From NCBI GenBank assembly GCA_011958945.1, contig BLLT01000022.1, positions 1 to 32,290 on the forward strand: 32,290 bases of DNA, read 5' to 3'. Below are positions 8,169 through 15,694 of the stretch, one piece after another; positions within the stretch are counted from its first letter, which is position 1, and each line of letters begins with the position of its first letter. A model generated the notes under the pieces. The model ran no database searches, was not told the origin of the DNA, and worked only from the letters and a program-made list of their open reading frames with translations. The position numbers and the translations under genes were made by a program. Origin of the DNA: Lachnospiraceae bacterium (lineage in GTDB: Bacteria > Bacillota > Clostridia > Lachnospirales > Lachnospiraceae).

Positions 8169-8174
8169 TATAAT
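8169..8174 (+). promoter_or_regulatory. Possible extended -10 promoter toward the hydrolase
   Basis: ATGCTATAAT ends at 8174, giving a consensus -10 box with an upstream TG. No good -35 is seen at 17 bp. It faces the alpha/beta-hydrolase gene, so a transcript from here would run through the palindromic element at 8203-8371 and the leader hairpin at 8374-8408. Confidence 0.35.
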
Positions 8175-8202
8175 AAGTTATAGCTTATAGAAGTCAACAG
8201 TA

Positions 8203-8371
8203 CTAGTGTACTGACTCGTTCACATTTTGCCAAATGATTTGCCTGAATTTACATCTGCCGTGTTGGCCTCATTCAGCAATGCCGCCGCATCGTCTGTCTC
8301 GTTCAGCCGCCTTGCAGGCTGAAAATTCACTCTGCATCATTTGGCTGAAAGTAAACGTACCAGTACACTAG
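8203..8371. repeat. Palindromic element, MITE-like, 169 bp
   Basis: Its ends are perfect 11-bp inverted repeats (CTAGTGTACTG at 8203-8213, CAGTACACTAG at 8361-8371). Symmetry continues imperfectly inwards for about 55 nt: CGTT.AC.TT.NGCCAAATGAT occurs on both arms, followed by matching TGAATTT segments. The interior holds TTCAGCC/GGCTGAA (8302-8308/8317-8323) with an 8-nt loop. There is no ORF and no clear target-site duplication. It occupies most of the 466-bp gap between the two-component operon and the hydrolase gene. It could be a non-autonomous mobile element or a structured RNA. Confidence 0.65.
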
Positions 8372-8373
8372 CA

Positions 8374-8438
8374 GCAAGTTTGTGTCTGTACGGCATCCAC
8401 AAACTTGCGTATTAAAGCCGTGCAGAAAAGGATGAAAA
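8374..8438 (+). repeat. Repeated leader module with perfect hairpin, upstream of the hydrolase
   Basis: GCAAGTTTGTG (8374-8384) and CACAAACTTGC (8398-8408) are an 11-bp perfect stem with a 13-nt loop (TCTGTACGGCATC). The module continues through GTGCAGAAAAGGATGAAAA up to the ATG at 8439, so it supplies the ribosome-binding site. A diverged copy lies just before the sulfatase gene (17313-17382). Confidence 0.6.
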
Positions 8439-9389
8439 ATGAAACATAAAAGGCAATCATTAATTTTTTTTTCAAGTTTTACAGCTGCTGTTATTCATAT
8501 CATAAATAGAATAGAAAATTCTCTATATACTTCAAATAATCATCTTATATATTCTGAAAATAAATACTACGAATGGCGTTTTGGAAAAATAAAATATATA
8601 AAAAAAGGATGCGGAACACCAATACTTCTCATCCATGATTTATCATTAGGAAGTTCCGGATATGAATTTCACCGTATAATTGATAAACTGTCCGAAAATC
8701 ATGAAGTATATGCCATTGATTTATTAGGCTATGGCCTATCGGATAAACCAAATATTACTTATACCAACTATCTCTACGTTCAGTTTATCATTGACTTTAT
8801 TAAAAATGTAATCAAAAAAAAGGCAGACATTATAGCCACAGGGGACTCTGTCCAAATAGCGGTTATGGCATGCCATAATGATCCTGAGGCAGTTAACCAT
8901 ATGGTTTTTATAAATCCACAAAATATATTTGAGTTAAACAAAATTCCTTCTAAACAGACAAAATTATTTAAACTCTTATTAGATACGCCAATTTTAGGTA
9001 CTTTTATCTATAACTTATTGAGTAAAAAAGAATTAATTGAAAAAGACTTTAAAAATAAATATTTTTATAATCCAGATAATATAGATGAACATGATATTTT
9101 ATCCTATATGAAAGCTGCACACTTTCCGGATTATAGTTCAAAATATGCATTTTCCAGCTATACAGGAAAATATATGAACACAAATATTGTTCATGCCTTA
9201 AAAGAAATCAACCATAGCATCGCCATTATTGCAGGAGAAGAAGAAAAAAATATTAAAAATACAGTAAGTAATTACAGCTACTATAATAATTCCATAGAAA
9301 CTATATTCATAAAATATGCCAAACACCTGCCCCACCTGGAAATGAGCGATAAAACCATTGAACACATCAAATTATTTATTGATGAATAA
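8439..9389 (+). CDS. Alpha/beta-hydrolase fold protein with N-terminal hydrophobic segment
   Basis: A 316-residue protein with a short hydrophobic N-terminal stretch (about residues 7-22, possible membrane anchor), followed by an alpha/beta-hydrolase domain. The oxyanion strand is PILLIHDLSLGSS (residues 61-73) and YAIDLLGYGLSDKP (91-104) is the usual strand-4 region. The nucleophile elbow is at 135-139, Gly-Asp-Ser-Val-Gln, in place of the common GxSxG; Ser137 is the candidate nucleophile. The late His is in HLPHLEM (His299), and an acidic residue in GEEEKN is the probable third member. It may act as an esterase, lipase or related enzyme; substrate unknown. It is encoded opposite to its neighbours. 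The Gln at the last elbow position is unusual and leaves activity open. Confidence 0.85.
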   Translation: MKHKRQSLIFFSSFTAAVIHIINRIENSLYTSNNHLIYSENKYYEWRFGKIKYIKKGCGTPILLIHDLSLGSSGYEFHRIIDKLSENHEVYAIDLLGYGLSDKPNITYTNYLYVQFIIDFIKNVIKKKADIIATGDSVQIAVMACHNDPEAVNHMVFINPQNIFELNKIPSKQTKLFKLLLDTPILGTFIYNLLSKKELIEKDFKNKYFYNPDNIDEHDILSYMKAAHFPDYSSKYAFSSYTGKYMNTNIVHALKEINHSIAIIAGEEEKNIKNTVSNYSYYNNSIETIFIKYAKHLPHLEMSDKTIEHIKLFIDE

Positions 9390-9479
9390 ATGATAATCAC
9401 AATCCATCATATATCCGTCCAATAAATGTTCTTCCTATTAGTATTCAATCATGCTCCTCAGCCAAGGCTTTAAGATTCC

Positions 9480-9507
9480 AAGAGCCTATACTATAAAATA
9501 GGCTCTT
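9480..9507. terminator. Convergent hairpin between the hydrolase gene and rsmG
   Basis: AAGAGCCTAT (9480-9489) and ATAGGCTCTT (9498-9507) form a perfect 10-bp stem with an 8-nt loop, overlapping the last codons of rsmG. The flanking T-tract is short on both strands, so it is a weak, possibly bidirectional terminator or 3'-end stabiliser. Confidence 0.55.
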
Positions 9508-10285
9508 TAGAAGGAATCCCAGCCTTTCTTGGAAAACGCGCCGGCGTATTTTTCACCTTATCAATTACTATTAAGCATCTATAAATATCTGAAGAAGGCA
9601 ATATATAATCCACTTTCTTTTCCACCTTCCCCCCCAATATTTCGATTGCCTTTTCCGCTTTCACCAATTCCTCAGAAACTTTTTCCGACTTATAACAAAC
9701 AAATTTCCCGCCCTTTTTCACAAAAGGAATACAATATTCCGAAAGCGTAGATAAATTAGCTACCGCCCTGGAAACCACCAAATCATATTTACCCCTCAAT
9801 CTGTCCGGCTTCGCATAATCCTCCGCACGCCCATGAACTGCCTCTATCCCATCGAGCCCTAAACTACCTATTACCTCATCCAAAAATTTCACTCTTTTTT
9901 GCAAAGAATCCAGCAAAGTAACCTTTACATGCGGAAACGCAATCTTCAAAGGAATACCCGGAAACCCCGCACCCGTTCCAACATCTAACAATTTAATCCC
10001 ATCCAGCTTCATGCCACCCGATTCCCCATCACCCGAAGAAAGCCCTCCTCCATTACTATTTATTAAACCATAACCCTTCACAAGACACAAACTATCTATA
10101 AAATGCTTCTTTAGAACATCATTAAAATCAATAATTGATGTAAGATTCATAAACGAATTCCATTCAACAAGCAATTCATAATAATTCAGAAACAACATAA
10201 TCTGCTTCTCATCCAACATAATATCCAATTCACGCAAATCCTCTTCAAATTCATGTAAACTGTAATCTTTCATATTAATGACCAT
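9491..10285 (-). CDS. rsmG: 16S rRNA (guanine-N7) methyltransferase RsmG (GidB)
   Basis: It transfers a methyl group from S-adenosylmethionine to N7 of G527 of 16S rRNA (E. coli numbering). The 264-residue sequence has the helical N-terminal region (FLNYYELLVEWNSFMNLTSI), the SAM-binding GxGxGxPG-type motif LLDVGTGAGFPGIPLKI, and DLVVSRAVANLSTL. A Gly/Ser-rich stretch (SNGGGLSSGDGESGGMKLDG) just before the SAM motif is an unusual insertion and probably a flexible loop. The start is ambiguous: GGAAAGGG lies right before the ATG at 10285, and MKDYSLHEFEE at 10273 also fits the family. mnmG is normally its upstream neighbour but is 15 kb away here. Confidence 0.96.
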   Translation of the reverse strand: MVINMKDYSLHEFEEDLRELDIMLDEKQIMLFLNYYELLVEWNSFMNLTSIIDFNDVLKKHFIDSLCLVKGYGLINSNGGGLSSGDGESGGMKLDGIKLLDVGTGAGFPGIPLKIAFPHVKVTLLDSLQKRVKFLDEVIGSLGLDGIEAVHGRAEDYAKPDRLRGKYDLVVSRAVANLSTLSEYCIPFVKKGGKFVCYKSEKVSEELVKAEKAIEILGGKVEKKVDYILPSSDIYRCLIVIDKVKNTPARFPRKAGIPSKEPIL

Positions 10286-10453
10286 ACCCTTTCCATAGCC
10301 CGCAAACTTTCATGCATGTATCACATGCATTCATATAAAATATAAATTCATATTTTATGTGAATTGAGCAAACACAATATTTACAAGACGAATAAAAACA
10401 TTATACCCCCATCATCCAAATTCAACAAGAGCAATAATCACAAACAACACCCA
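10286..10453. other. Gap upstream of rsmG with small palindromes
   Basis: This AT-rich stretch holds ATAAAATAT/ATATTTTAT (10335-10343/10350-10358) and an ATGCATG-type palindrome near 10310-10330, and TATAAT on the minus strand near 10402-10408 (within GGGTATAATG) that could serve as a -10 for rsmG. No ORF here is credible. Confidence 0.35.
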
Positions 10454-10752
10454 GGGGTGGAGCACCGTTTTGCATGTGCTGCCTGCCGTACTGTGTCTGC
10501 ACAGTGTTTTAGTTTGCGGCTATTGCTAAAAAACAGAATTTTCACTTATGAAATGGCCAAATACCAAGGGGAAAATCGCCATGGATGGCGATTTTAAGAA
10601 GCAAGGGCATGGATGCCCTTTGCTTCTGACCCGTCCGCCCTCCAACACCCCCACCCATTTCATTAGTGAAAACTGTTTTTTAGCTTAGCCGCAAACTAAA
10701 ACACTGTGCAGACACAGTAGCAGGCAGCACATACAAAACGGTGCTCCACCCC
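10454..10752. repeat. 299-bp long inverted repeat with ~100-bp arms
   Basis: The left arm (10454-10556) and the reverse complement of the right arm (10655-10752) are nearly identical: they differ only by a few substitutions and three 1-2-nt indels, and each begins GGGGTGGAGCACCGTTTTG. The centre contains two further perfect or near-perfect hairpins, AAAATCGCC/GGCGATTTT (10572-10580/10587-10595) and a 13-bp stem at 10598-10626 with one bulged T. An 11-bp motif, CCCGTCCGCCC, is present at 10630-10640 and 10750-10760. The arms have kept their pairing although their sequence differs, which argues for a folded or mobile element. It carries no coding region of its own. It marks the boundary between rsmG and the accessory block. 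Confidence 0.85.
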
Positions 10753-10812
10753 GTCCGCCCACCAAAAACCAAAACAACAACCACTCCCCACACCAAACCA
10801 TCCACAAAAAGC

Positions 10813-10842
10813 TTGACTCACTTAGACCCAATAGAATATGAT
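10813..10842 (+). promoter_or_regulatory. Probable sigma-A promoter for the YesN/YesM-like pair
   Basis: TTGACT (10813-10818) and TATGAT (10837-10842) are separated by 18 bp. They lie 55 nt upstream of the regulator start at 10897. Confidence 0.6.
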
Positions 10843-10896
10843 ATACCAAAAGACCCGGGAAAAATCACCCTTCCAAAACCACAGGAGCCAAATATA

Positions 10897-11709
10897 ATGT
10901 ATAGCATTTTAGTAGCAGACGATGAACGATGGATTAGAAAAGGAATTATAAAAATGATTGATGCAAAGAAGCTGGAAATAAACGAAATTTATGAAGCTGA
11001 CAGCATCACAGCCGCTCTACGCCAATTTGAACTCCACAAACCGGATATTATCCTGTCGGATGTAATATTCCCCACAGAAAACGGCTGTGATTTTTGCGAA
11101 CAGGTTTTTTCCATCAAACCGGAAACAAGGATTGTCATGATTTCAGCCTTCGATAATTTTGAATTCGCCAGAAGAAGCATAAAATACCAAGCCGTAGACT
11201 ACCTGCTTAAACCTGTCAGCAAAGAACAGCTTAATCAGGTAATCTATCAATGTATAGAACAGATAAAAAACCGGCAAATGAAGGAAAAATATATTATTTC
11301 TCAGTTTTCAAAAACTGAAGTTCCAAATCCACAAAAGCAGAACAAAAATCCGGACGAAACGGAAAAAACCTCCGAAGAACAAATAGAAAACATTATCAAA
11401 CGCATGAAATCAAACATGACAGAAAAATATACGCTTTCAGAACTCGCTGCAGAATGCTGTCTCTCAGAAGTATATTTTTCAAGTCTGTTTAAAAAAGTAT
11501 CAGGTATGTCCCCTATGAATTACTTAATCCATATACGGATTGAGAAAGCATGTGAACTCATATGCTCCACTAACTGGCGTATGGTAAAAATAGCAAAACA
11601 TGTTGGATATGCCGACTATCAATATTTTACAAAAGTATTTAAAAAAGAAACTGGCAAGACACCTGGAGAGTACAAAGAAACAATACGAAAGGAATTTGAG
11701 GATGATTGA
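10897..11709 (+). CDS. Response regulator, YesN-like with AraC-type DNA-binding domain
   Basis: The 270-residue protein has a receiver domain (residues 1-125) with Asp8-Asp9, phospho-acceptor Asp55 (IILSDVIFP), and DYLLKPVS containing the conserved Lys. A charged linker follows, then an AraC/XylS double helix-turn-helix (LSELAAECCLSEVYFSSLFKK and IAKHVGYADYQYFTKVFKKETGKTPGEY). AraC-type YesN regulators act with YesM-like sensor kinases to activate sugar-uptake operons. The start at 10897 has GGAG 9 nt upstream; an in-frame ATG at 10741 would put the N-terminus inside the inverted repeat and is rejected. Its last 8 nt overlap the kinase gene. The likely target is the transporter operon behind the tandem repeat at 13698-13738. 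Confidence 0.95.
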   Translation: MYSILVADDERWIRKGIIKMIDAKKLEINEIYEADSITAALRQFELHKPDIILSDVIFPTENGCDFCEQVFSIKPETRIVMISAFDNFEFARRSIKYQAVDYLLKPVSKEQLNQVIYQCIEQIKNRQMKEKYIISQFSKTEVPNPQKQNKNPDETEKTSEEQIENIIKRMKSNMTEKYTLSELAAECCLSEVYFSSLFKKVSGMSPMNYLIHIRIEKACELICSTNWRMVKIAKHVGYADYQYFTKVFKKETGKTPGEYKETIRKEFEDD

Positions 11710-13516
11710 AAAAATTTTAAATTACTTTAAAAACCTTTCTATTCGATATAAACTGATGCTAACCTTTTTCTTACTGCTCTTTGTAATTGCTGCAGGGGTT
11801 ACTTTTGCCATTAACTACTACAACCAACGGTTCATTGGCAATATGACCGAAGAAAGCAACAAACAGATTATGAAGGAAATGAATGCAGAACTTGACAGCA
11901 TTTACGCTCAAATCAATCAATTATACATTACTTTCAACAATCAGGATTTATACGAAATATTTTTAAATGAAGATAATACATCAAATTTTCAAAATATATA
12001 TAAAGAATTGCAGTATGAAAACCTTGTGAAAAATATTATTAACGCCAACAATCTCCAAGAACATGTTTCCGGTATTTTACTTTATGCAAATTATAATACC
12101 AATAGTTATATAGGAACAGGCGCTATTAATCCGGGCTTTCAGATAGAAGAAACCGACTGGTACAAAAAATTTGTCAAAACTCAAACCAAGAAGCTTCTCT
12201 ATGGCCCTTTAAACGAAGATTTCAAATCGGAAAACAGCAAAAAAAATAATGTCATATATTTTATCCGAAGCTGGCACATTCCTATAAGCAGCGGCATCTC
12301 GCGGGGAGAAAACCCTTTTATTCTTTTCAATATCAATGCTTCCATATTTACAGATATTTTTAAAAAATATTCCGGAAATACAAAAGTAGTTCTGGTGACC
12401 GATTCTTATCACCAACCTTTATTTACGGTAAATATGGGAAAAGAAGATGAACAGCAAATAATGGACATTATAGAAGAGCAAATGATAAATTCTAAAGAAA
12501 GGCAAACCTATTTCAATAAAAAATGGTCCATCACCCGAACTTTTAACGATAATTTTGGCTGGATTATTTATTCCGCAGAATCCACCAAAGATGCCTTCCG
12601 CGATATGAACCAATTAATACGGAATATATACTTTATTATTTTATCGGCCGGAGGGGCTGCTATTTTGCTTGCCTTATATCTGACCAGAAAAATTATTATG
12701 CCCTTGACGATTTTAAACCAGATGATAAATAAAATAGAAGAAAAAGACGTTTTCCTGGATGTCCAGTCTCAGGATGAACTAGGGCAGATTGGAGAACGCT
12801 TCAATCAGATGAAAAGGCACATGCAGGATATGGCTGAGAAGATGTATTTAAGCAAAATGCAAGAAAAAGAAGCCCAAATCAGCGCATTGCAGGCTCAAAT
12901 CAATCCCCATTTTCTTTATAATACCCTGGATAATATTTACTGTATCGCTCAGGTAGAAGAAAACGAAAATATTATCAGCCTTACGGACAATCTGTCAAAA
13001 ATGATGCGATACAGCATGAGCATGAAAAACCATTACGTGCCATTGGAAAAAGAACTGGAACATGTAAAAAGTTATGTAAACATACTAAATGTCCGATTTG
13101 ATAACTCTATCACTCTGGAATTTCAAATAGATGACGCCTGGGATATTGAAATACCAAAATTATCCATGCAGCCTCTGGCAGAAAATGCATGGAATCACGG
13201 TATTCTTCCAAAGCAAGGACATCAGGGAACCATTCAGTTTCACATTTCTGTGGAGGAAGATACATGCATTATCCAGGTACTAGATGACGGAATCGGTATT
13301 TCTTTAGAAAAAAGCCAGGAAATTAACCAAAGTTTAGAACAAATAAATTATGATACCAATACCTCAGACAGCGGTTCGGGTATTGCCCTTAAGAACGTAA
13401 ATAACCGAATTATGTTAGAAGACGGTGAAGGTTACGGCGTCCGCTTATATCCCAGGGAAGAAGGCGGCTGTCATGTTATTGTACGTATGAAACTTCATAC
13501 GCAAAAAAATAATTAA
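11702..13516 (+). CDS. Sensor histidine kinase, YesM-like (5TM-independent, dCACHE/HAMP type)
   Basis: A 604-residue membrane kinase. TM1 (about residues 17-39), a ~260-residue extracellular sensor region rich in aromatic and Asn residues, TM2 (IIYSAESTKDAF... then NIYFIILSAGGAAILLALYL), a HAMP linker (TRKIIMPLTILNQM), and a PF06580-type His_kinase motif, ALQAQINPHFLYNTLDNIY, with the phosphorylated His in PHFLYN. The ATP-binding part has PLAENAWNHGI, VLDDGIGI and GSGIALKNVNNRI. The start at 11702 overlaps the regulator gene by 8 nt, which implies translational coupling. An extracellular sensor domain fits detection of a sugar or of the transporter's ligand. The TAA stop lies at the edge of the repeat at 13516. 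Confidence 0.94.
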   Translation: MIEKILNYFKNLSIRYKLMLTFFLLLFVIAAGVTFAINYYNQRFIGNMTEESNKQIMKEMNAELDSIYAQINQLYITFNNQDLYEIFLNEDNTSNFQNIYKELQYENLVKNIINANNLQEHVSGILLYANYNTNSYIGTGAINPGFQIEETDWYKKFVKTQTKKLLYGPLNEDFKSENSKKNNVIYFIRSWHIPISSGISRGENPFILFNINASIFTDIFKKYSGNTKVVLVTDSYHQPLFTVNMGKEDEQQIMDIIEEQMINSKERQTYFNKKWSITRTFNDNFGWIIYSAESTKDAFRDMNQLIRNIYFIILSAGGAAILLALYLTRKIIMPLTILNQMINKIEEKDVFLDVQSQDELGQIGERFNQMKRHMQDMAEKMYLSKMQEKEAQISALQAQINPHFLYNTLDNIYCIAQVEENENIISLTDNLSKMMRYSMSMKNHYVPLEKELEHVKSYVNILNVRFDNSITLEFQIDDAWDIEIPKLSMQPLAENAWNHGILPKQGHQGTIQFHISVEEDTCIIQVLDDGIGISLEKSQEINQSLEQINYDTNTSDSGSGIALKNVNNRIMLEDGEGYGVRLYPREEGGCHVIVRMKLHTQKNN

Positions 13517-13545
13517 ACAGGGAAGCCGAAAGGCTGAACTGTTAC
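13516..13545 (+). repeat. Second copy of the 32-bp hairpin repeat
   Basis: AACAGGGAAGCCGAAAGGCT plus GAACTGTTAC is identical to 123-152 apart from the first one or two bases. It folds as AACAG/CTGTT, inner AGCC/GGCT and a GAAA loop. It begins inside the stop codon of the kinase gene. The rest of the 337-bp gap (13546-13853) holds the tandem operator and otherwise no gene. Confidence 0.75.
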
Positions 13546-13697
13546 ACAAACTTGGAATTTAGAATTTTTAATTTTCAATCTTTACTCCATTTCTACATGT
13601 CTTTTTGTGCAAAAATTTGCTTCGGTTCTCCCAAAAAGTAAAAATAGAAAAAATATCCTAAACTGTATAAGATTATCAATCATTTACAAAGAAAGTT

Positions 13698-13738
13698 AAA
13701 ATAGTACACTGTTTTTATTAAAATAATACACTGTTTTT
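13698..13738 (+). promoter_or_regulatory. Tandem 19-bp operator candidate before the transporter operon
   Basis: AAAATAGTACACTGTTTTT (13698-13716) and AAAATAATACACTGTTTTT (13720-13738) differ at one base and are exactly 22 bp apart, about two helical turns. Their position, with TTTACA (possible -35) starting at 13737, suits an AraC-family activator that contacts RNA polymerase. The adjacent YesN-like regulator is the natural candidate. A good -10 is not obvious downstream. There is no experimental support. Confidence 0.6.
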
Positions 13739-13853
13739 TACAGGAAAATCTAATATATTAATGATAAAAAGATAAAAATAAATAAAAAGAACATAAAAAT
13801 GCGCAAAATTAACAAAATATGTATATGCAAGCCGCGCAGAAACGAGGTGAAAC

Positions 13854-14762
13854 ATGAGAAAAAAAAGAACTCCATGGCAGTATATGAAACCCTATCTCTT
13901 TTTACTGCCAATTTACCTTTTAATGATAATCTTTAAATATGTTCCCTTTGGAATAGCGATTGAAAAATCATTTTTCAACTGGAATGGTGCCAATGTAAAT
14001 CAGTTTATCGGACTTGAAAATTATATTCAGGCATTTAAAGACCCTACTTTTATCATTGGCCTAAAAAATGTGGGTATCATCTCCATTGCATATATCGTAA
14101 TTGTTTTGACCGTGCCACTCCTTGCAGCCGAACTGCTATATGCGGTTAAATCCAGGAAAAAACAATATGTAATACGAACTGCATTTACCTTCCCCATGGT
14201 AGTGCCGGCTGTCGTTATTATACTTTTGTGGAAATGGATACTTGCCGGAGATAATGGCGTATTAAATAATTTTCTCACCGGCGCAGGGCTGGAAAGCTTA
14301 GTAAAACCCTGGCTGGGAAGCACCAAAACAGCCCTTGGGGCTATCATAGCCATAGGATTTCCCTGGTTGGGAAGCGCTTCTTTGGGAGGGCTTCAATTCC
14401 TTCTCTACTACGGAGCGCTGCAAGGCACATCCCAGGATATGTTCGAAGCAGCGGAAATTGACGGGGCCAACATTTTACAACGTTTTATCAAAATTGATAT
14501 TCCCATGCTTGCAAGCCAGATGAAACTTACTGTAACTTTAGCGATTATCAATGCGGTACAGGTCTTCGACTCGGTCTACATTCTCACCAAAGGAGGGCCT
14601 GGAACAGCGACTATTACACCATCTGTAGTTTTGTACGAACAAGGCTTTACCTACAAAAAAATGGGATACTCATCCGCCATTGGCGTTATTATGTTTGCAA
14701 TTATTATGATTCTCACCATTATCAATCAAATGATAATGAAAAATACGGAAAAAATGGATTAA
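13854..14762 (+). CDS. Carbohydrate ABC transporter permease (CUT1, MalF/LplB-like)
   Basis: A 302-residue inner-membrane permease with about six hydrophobic segments. The ATPase-coupling EAA loop is visible as FEAAEIDGANILQRFIKIDIPML. Together with the next permease it forms the channel of a sugar importer. The ATG at 13854 follows GAGGTGAAAC, preceded by GCGCAGAAAC as in the leader modules at 8374 and 17313. It is the first gene of the transporter operon, behind the tandem repeat. The exact sugar is not determined by the permease sequence. Confidence 0.94.
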   Translation: MRKKRTPWQYMKPYLFLLPIYLLMIIFKYVPFGIAIEKSFFNWNGANVNQFIGLENYIQAFKDPTFIIGLKNVGIISIAYIVIVLTVPLLAAELLYAVKSRKKQYVIRTAFTFPMVVPAVVIILLWKWILAGDNGVLNNFLTGAGLESLVKPWLGSTKTALGAIIAIGFPWLGSASLGGLQFLLYYGALQGTSQDMFEAAEIDGANILQRFIKIDIPMLASQMKLTVTLAIINAVQVFDSVYILTKGGPGTATITPSVVLYEQGFTYKKMGYSSAIGVIMFAIIMILTIINQMIMKNTEKMD

Positions 14763-14774
14763 AAGGAGGGGGCT

Positions 14775-15593
14775 ATGAGTAAATTTATCAGTTTTTTAAG
14801 CCGTATACTATTAGGATTCCTGTTGATTCTTACCTTACTGCCTTTTTATCTGTTAGTAATCAATGCATTTAAAAGCCAAAATGAGATAATACTAAATCCA
14901 TTCCAATGGGCGAAAAGCTGGCAGTTCCAGAATTTTGTAAAAGCAGCTCCCCAGATTATACGACCTATGGCAAATACATTTTTTGTAACGGCGGTTATTA
15001 TTATCATTACTATTTTAGTTTCTTTGTTAGCCAGCTATGCTTTTGTCAGGTATGAGCGGTTTTTTGGAAAAGAAGTCCTGTACTTCGGCATTATCGCTCT
15101 TTTGATGATACCCGGATTTGTAATGCTTATCCCTCAATTTGTTCAGATTACAAACTTAGGTATGTACAATACATTTTTAGGGTTGATTCTGCCGCCGGCC
15201 GCCTATCAGGTAGCCATGGGAACATTTTTAACCAGATCATCCATGGAATCCATTTCCAAAAGCCTTTTCGAAGCAGCTGAAATTGAAGGAGCCAATGATA
15301 TGGATATTCTGGTAAAGGTAGTGCTTCCTTTATCCAAACCAATCCTTTCTACCGTAACCATTATGACCGGATTGAATGCATGGAACAATTACATCTGGCC
15401 CCTGGTATCCACCAGCGGAGAGAAAACTCAGCAAATTGCAGTGGCCTTGACCAAAATTATTGTTTCCGTATCCGATGGGCAGGGAGTAAGATTTGCAGCA
15501 TATATCATCGCTTCTCTTCCACTGATTATATTGTTCTGCTTTGCCAGCAAATATTTTGTAGAAGGCCTCACATCCGGTGCCGTAAAAGGTTAG
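14775..15593 (+). CDS. Carbohydrate ABC transporter permease (CUT1, MalG-like)
   Basis: The 272-residue partner permease has about six membrane spans and the EAA motif FEAAEIEGANDMDILVKVVLPLSKP. It starts at ATG 14775 preceded by AGGAGGGGG and lies 12 nt after the upstream permease stop, so the two are co-translated. It would work with the binding protein encoded next and with an ATPase that is not encoded in this window; many Bacillota CUT1 importers share an MsmX-type ATPase encoded elsewhere. Confidence 0.94.
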   Translation: MSKFISFLSRILLGFLLILTLLPFYLLVINAFKSQNEIILNPFQWAKSWQFQNFVKAAPQIIRPMANTFFVTAVIIIITILVSLLASYAFVRYERFFGKEVLYFGIIALLMIPGFVMLIPQFVQITNLGMYNTFLGLILPPAAYQVAMGTFLTRSSMESISKSLFEAAEIEGANDMDILVKVVLPLSKPILSTVTIMTGLNAWNNYIWPLVSTSGEKTQQIAVALTKIIVSVSDGQGVRFAAYIIASLPLIILFCFASKYFVEGLTSGAVKG

Positions 15594-15628
15594 TATGAAA
15601 GAAGTTCTAATAAAGCGAACTATATGAA

Positions 15629-15656
15629 AGATTCATATGAAATACACAATGAATCT
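15629..15656 (+). other. Hairpin between permease and binding protein genes
   Basis: AGATTCAT (15629-15636) and ATGAATCT (15649-15656) are an 8-bp perfect stem, 12-nt loop. It may be a processing or stability element that sets the relative amount of binding protein. No T-tract follows. Confidence 0.35.
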
Positions 15657-15694
15657 GAATAATAACCATATAACATAAACAGGAGGAAAATACT

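Noticed and set aside
10364-10597. A 77-residue plus-strand reading frame upstream of the long inverted repeat
   Set aside because: It runs into the left arm of the inverted repeat, has no recognisable domain and no good ribosome-binding site.
10741-10896. A 52-residue N-terminal extension of the response regulator
   Set aside because: It lies within the inverted repeat and promoter; GGAG before 10897 and receiver homology starting MYSILVADD favour the later start.
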